Shown one piece after another: positions 61,125-64,000 of a DNA stretch of 64,000 nt. Made by a program: the position numbers and the translations under genes. Below the pieces are notes generated by a model. The model saw only the letters and a program-made list of their open reading frames with translations, made no database searches and had not been told where the DNA came from. Every line of letters begins with the position of its first letter. Position 1 is the first letter of the stretch. This stretch comes from JAKFVC01 sp040386595 (GTDB taxonomy: Bacteria; Planctomycetota; Planctomycetia; Planctomycetales; Planctomycetaceae): positions 16,969-80,968 of the forward strand of contig JAZKFE010000055.1 in NCBI GenBank assembly GCA_040386595.1, read 5' to 3'.

Positions 61125-61378
61125 GTAGGATGGGCATTTTTGCCTTGGGATTACCCTACTTTGGACACCTTTTTAAACTATCAATGCTTGGAAACTCAGG
61201 AGTTTTTTAAATTCTGTAGGACCAGTAAGCCCAAAATCGAAAGTCGGTCCTACAGCTGACGTTAAAAAACGCTGATTTCTCAGGGATTTTTGCGACTAAA
61301 AAGTAGGGTAATCCTAAGGCAGGAGTGCCCGTCGTTATTGACTTTTCCCACGAAGAGACGCAGGAATGCCCATCCTAC
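61125..61378. repeat. Nested inverted repeat element, ~254 bp
   Basis: Three nested pairs are visible. The outer pair is GTAGGATGGGCATT (61125-61138) with AATGCCCATCCTAC (61365-61378). The middle pair is TGCCTTGGGATTACCCTACTTT (from 61141) with an approximate complement (61299-61321). The inner pair is CTGTAGGACC (61214-61223) with GGTCCTACAG (61246-61255). It looks like a folded element such as a MITE remnant or structured RNA, in the 60711-61505 gap that otherwise shows no gene. Confidence 0.75.
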
Positions 61379-61505
61379 AAAATGATCGGATCGCTTTGCA
61401 CCCAGTCCTCTCCAGGCAACCTTCGCCATGATATGCGTTGGGGGGCGTCCTGAATCGCGTTGTGCCGCAGATGAGATCCGGGTGAGTCCACGACGCCAGA
61501 ACCAT

Positions 61506-62264
61506 CTACGTTCCTGGGGTTGCCCCCATCAGGCGGTCGAGCGAAACGCAGGCCTCAACACCTTGCCGGTATTTCGAGAATGAGGCCATGCCGAGACGGA
61601 GTTCTTGAATGAGATCGCGAAACACGTGCGGGATCGTTTCGCGAAATTTCAATTCCAGAATCTGTTGATCCTGCAGCAACAGGCCAGAGGTCAACGGTTG
61701 AGCGGGCACCTGCCAACCGTTTGCCGGTTGGCAATGCAATTGCGAATCCACCGTCAAACGCACTGGCCCATACAGCGATGTTCCCACACACGCGAACCGT
61801 TGATAGGTCACCTGGCAAACCGGACGCAATTGGAGCTCATCCAGGCGTCGCCGAAACCAGCTGCCCTCCCAATCGGGATCTTCCACAGACAGCAACCGGG
61901 ATGGCAAGTCAGCATCGACAATCGGTGTGCGTCGCTTACGGACACGACCGTTGTGCTTCCGTTTCAGTTCCATCCAGACCACTGATTCAGAACCGTAACG
62001 TCGCAGGCGATACTTCCGTTGCCGGAAGTTGTCGGTGCGATGAAACACGTCGAACGCGGGAGTGTCGAGATACAAGCTGTTGACACAGTAACCGTGCTCC
62101 AATTCAGGCGTCGAATGTGGATCAGGTTGCAAGTTCGCTCGCGCCCATTCCCGCACGGCGTGACTTTGCTCGCCGTGCAACAGGAACTTAATCTCATAGG
62201 CGCCTCGTGAACCGTATTTTGCGGCTGACTGTAGCGTTTCCAAACTATTCAATTCGTGAGACAT
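61506..62264 (-). CDS. VTC-domain polyphosphate polymerase-like protein
   Basis: The 252-aa protein matches the VTC domain, the tunnel-fold catalytic core of yeast polyphosphate polymerase. The sequence shows YEIKFLL, NSLYLDTPAFDVF, RYGSESVVWMELKRKHNGR, QILELKF and FSKYRQGVEACVSLDRL. These basic and acidic residues line the tunnel that binds triphosphate and metal. No signal peptide is seen; it acts in the cytoplasm. CotH-type genes often accompany this family, and one lies just upstream on the same strand (62719-64000), which supports a linked function. Whether it makes polyphosphate or modifies another polymer is unknown. Confidence 0.85.
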   Translation of the reverse strand: MSHELNSLETLQSAAKYGSRGAYEIKFLLHGEQSHAVREWARANLQPDPHSTPELEHGYCVNSLYLDTPAFDVFHRTDNFRQRKYRLRRYGSESVVWMELKRKHNGRVRKRRTPIVDADLPSRLLSVEDPDWEGSWFRRRLDELQLRPVCQVTYQRFACVGTSLYGPVRLTVDSQLHCQPANGWQVPAQPLTSGLLLQDQQILELKFRETIPHVFRDLIQELRLGMASFSKYRQGVEACVSLDRLMGATPGT

Positions 62265-62396
62265 GTCGCCTCGATCGTCGTGGCCCGGCCCGCGAACACG
62301 ACACGTTCCTGTTCGCTGCAGCCAGGTGAGTTAAATGTTGAAGTTGCAGTTGCAAAAACGATCTGCCGGACGGTTGTTAAACGCAGCCAATATTCC

Positions 62397-62697
62397 CAAT
62401 ACAGTGGGCACCACGGAGACACGGAGTGCACGGAGAATTTCAAGAAATATCGTTACGTTTGGTGCATGATCAATCGGAGAGGATGGAGTTTTTTAGCCAC
62501 GGATTGACACGGATTGGATCATCCTCTGTTGAGATCTGATCGGGAAACACGAACCCACGATTTGTTGACTGATGCAGAGGGCCGGATGAGGTCGACATCA
62601 CACCCTCCTAATCCGTGTCAATCCGTGGCTAAAAACTCTTCTTCAGACCTTTCAAAACTCCGTGTTCTCAGTGTCTCCGTGGTGCCCACTGTATTTG
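62397..62697. repeat. Nested inverted repeat, CCACGGAGACACGG type
   Basis: The outer arms run from ACAGTGGGCACCACGGAGAC (62401-62420) to the complement ending GTCTCCGTGGTGCCCACTGT. The inner arms are TTAGCCACGGATTGACACGG (62492-62511) and CCGTGTCAATCCGTGGCTAA. It lies in the gap between the CotH-type and VTC-domain genes and shares the inner unit with 4091-4263. Confidence 0.85.
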
Positions 62698-62718
62698 GAA
62701 TACCAACCGCGTTGGCGA

Positions 62719-64000
62719 CTACTGAGTTACCTTCAGCAAATACGCCCGGCGTTGTTCTACGAAGCTACGTAAGCTGGCTCGATGGCGGCCTTCCGGGGCG
62801 ACCTCCGGTTCGGCTTTATCACTGACGGCCGCCTCAAAATCCGAGAAAGACGTCAACTTTCGCGTGTCAGCTTGAATCTCGTTTTGAATCAACTGGCGGT
62901 ACTGTGCGATGACTGGCTGCAAGTGCTCCCAATTGAGGTCCTCGGCAGCGATTGTGCGGACATGTTCCAGATACCGGGCCTTCAGACTGGGGACGGCCAG
63001 CAACTTGCTTCGCAGTGGCTTGCTGGGGTCATCCAGCCCGATTAACGGATCGAGTTCTAATCCCGATCCGCGCGGGCCACCTCGTCCGCCGGGGCCTCCT
63101 GGACCGCCGCCGGGAGGACCTCCTGGGCCCGCTCCGGGACGTCCGCCGCCACCCCGTCCGAACATCATCATCGCCCCATGAAAGGCCTCGTTCATGTCGT
63201 GCGGGATAATATGGAATTGTCCTCGCGCTTCACGGAAAATGCTGTAATCGCTGGCCCGAACCCAATACCCGTCGTTGTTAATTAACGCCACATCCAAAGC
63301 CAGGAACCACAGCGTCTGATCGAGATCCAGAATCGGCTTCAGGGCTGCTTCCAGGTCCTCCGGCGGCGTTTCATTCAACGTCTTACAGAGTGCGACGAGT
63401 TCCTTCCAAGCCTGATCACCATCATTGCTCTTCATCTGATAACGACGTTGATAGTCTTCCACATCATCGCCGACGTACTCCAAACCACCGCCCCCACCGG
63501 GGCTGCCGCGGACCTTCCAGCGCGTCCCTTTGGCACTCTTATAGTTTTCTGCGAGGAATTCTTTATTGAACTGTTGCACATTCGCGTAAATGCCCCAGCT
63601 CTCGCCGTTAATCACCACTTTGACGAAGTTGGCTTTCGGTGCCGGGATGTGCTTACGAGCGATGTGCGAATAGAGCACTGTGCTGAGGAATGATGGATCC
63701 TCATGAGCATTCAACAGGTTGAGCGTCTTGTAACCCAGCACCTTTTGTTTGTCGTCCACAAAGTCGATCGAAACGTTCAATGACCGCTTGGACCCCGCCG
63801 GAACCATCCCAAAGGAGGACATGCCGCGGAAGGTGATTCCGACGTTTGGATACTGCTTGCCATCCACGGTCAGCTTGGCTGGGACTTCGACATCGGTGTT
63901 GTGAAATTCCGCGAGCTCGGCCTCCCAATCCGCGTCTTCAAATTCGCTGACCCTAACGGATTGCAGGTGCATGAAAAAAGCCGGATTGCCGCAGATTGTC
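62719..64000 (-). CDS. CotH kinase-family protein, N-terminus beyond window
   Basis: The reverse frame is open to the window edge, so the gene extends past base 64000. At least 417 codons are visible. CotH-family signatures are ITFRGMSSFG, YKTLNLLNAHEDPSFLSTVLYSHIARK, VVINGESWGIYANVQQFNKEFL and RWKVRGSPGG. NNDGYWVRASDYSIF and FHIIPHDMNEAF follow. CotH proteins are atypical kinases related to spore-coat protein kinases. A Gly/Pro/Arg-rich insertion (residues about 270-305) is unusual. Its product is probably exported; the signal peptide would be outside the window. The neighbouring VTC-domain gene suggests a shared pathway. Confidence 0.85.
   Translation of the reverse strand, partial: TICGNPAFFMHLQSVRVSEFEDADWEAELAEFHNTDVEVPAKLTVDGKQYPNVGITFRGMSSFGMVPAGSKRSLNVSIDFVDDKQKVLGYKTLNLLNAHEDPSFLSTVLYSHIARKHIPAPKANFVKVVINGESWGIYANVQQFNKEFLAENYKSAKGTRWKVRGSPGGGGGLEYVGDDVEDYQRRYQMKSNDGDQAWKELVALCKTLNETPPEDLEAALKPILDLDQTLWFLALDVALINNDGYWVRASDYSIFREARGQFHIIPHDMNEAFHGAMMMFGRGGGGRPGAGPGGPPGGGPGGPGGRGGPRGSGLELDPLIGLDDPSKPLRSKLLAVPSLKARYLEHVRTIAAEDLNWEHLQPVIAQYRQLIQNEIQADTRKLTSFSDFEAAVSDKAEPEVAPEGRHRASLRSFVEQRRAYLLKVTQ

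Noticed and set aside
1..64000. CRISPR arrays, rRNA, phage or transposase genes
   Set aside because: No regularly spaced direct repeats, rRNA blocks, integrases or transposases were recognised on reading; the repeats seen are inverted and dispersed.

Overview
The window reads as a chromosomal segment of a Planctomycetota bacterium, probably of the Planctomycetaceae/Gemmataceae side. The evidence is the gene content: four DUF1559 pilin-like proteins, a PSCyt1/DUF1549/DUF1553 giant protein, a second PSCyt1 membrane protein, a DUF1501 Tat protein, planctomycete-style leucine-rich repeat proteins and a secreted Gly-rich protein. No rRNA, tRNA, CRISPR array, phage or transposase gene was recognised. 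Three runs of 10 N (31085-31094, 39870-39879, 57664-57673) are assembly gaps, one inside a hairpin and one inside a gene.

Layout. 1-8 kb: the 5' part of an FdhF-like molybdopterin oxidoreductase, riboflavin synthase, a five-heme cytochrome, a PSCyt1 membrane protein, an SMP-30 lactonase and an unknown protein. 8.2-11.4 kb: a PSD1-type protein. 11.6-17.7 kb (minus strand): a DAB-type inorganic-carbon uptake operon, dabA plus two NuoL/M-like membrane subunits. 18.2-24.7 kb (minus strand): a tightly packed seven-gene operon matching the uncharacterised Salmonella STM4011-STM4015 set (two radical SAM enzymes, a phosphatase/sulfatase-fold hydrolase, an ATP-grasp-like protein, an LRR protein), headed by a second LRR/DUF6745 protein and a small beta-rich protein. 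25.4-33.5 kb: an HD-GYP response regulator, a class-V aminotransferase, the ABC-F ATPase Uup, a DUF3050 protein and a membrane LRR protein. 33.6-37.1 kb (minus strand): an overlapping fabD-like/iorA/iorB operon. 37.1-38.6 kb holds no confident gene. 38.6-47.8 kb: a 54-aa membrane peptide, a terminator and a 2,964-codon cyclic beta-1,2-glucan synthase. 47.9-54.6 kb: a DUF1501 protein, a RidA plus old-yellow-enzyme pair, a Gly/His/Tyr-rich secreted TPR protein and an SGNH hydrolase. 54.7-60.7 kb: four DUF1559 genes in an A-B-A'-B' order, each with its own terminator. 61.5-64 kb: a VTC-domain protein and a CotH-type protein cut by the window edge.

The most interesting element is the STM4011-STM4015-like operon with two LRR proteins. 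Its enzyme set suggests a biosynthetic or peptide-modifying pathway of unknown product. Second are the three-gene DAB locus with two different antiporter-like subunits and the A-B-A'-B' duplication, where the terminators pair the same way as the proteins. Intergenic DNA is rich in repeated inverted repeats of at least three families.
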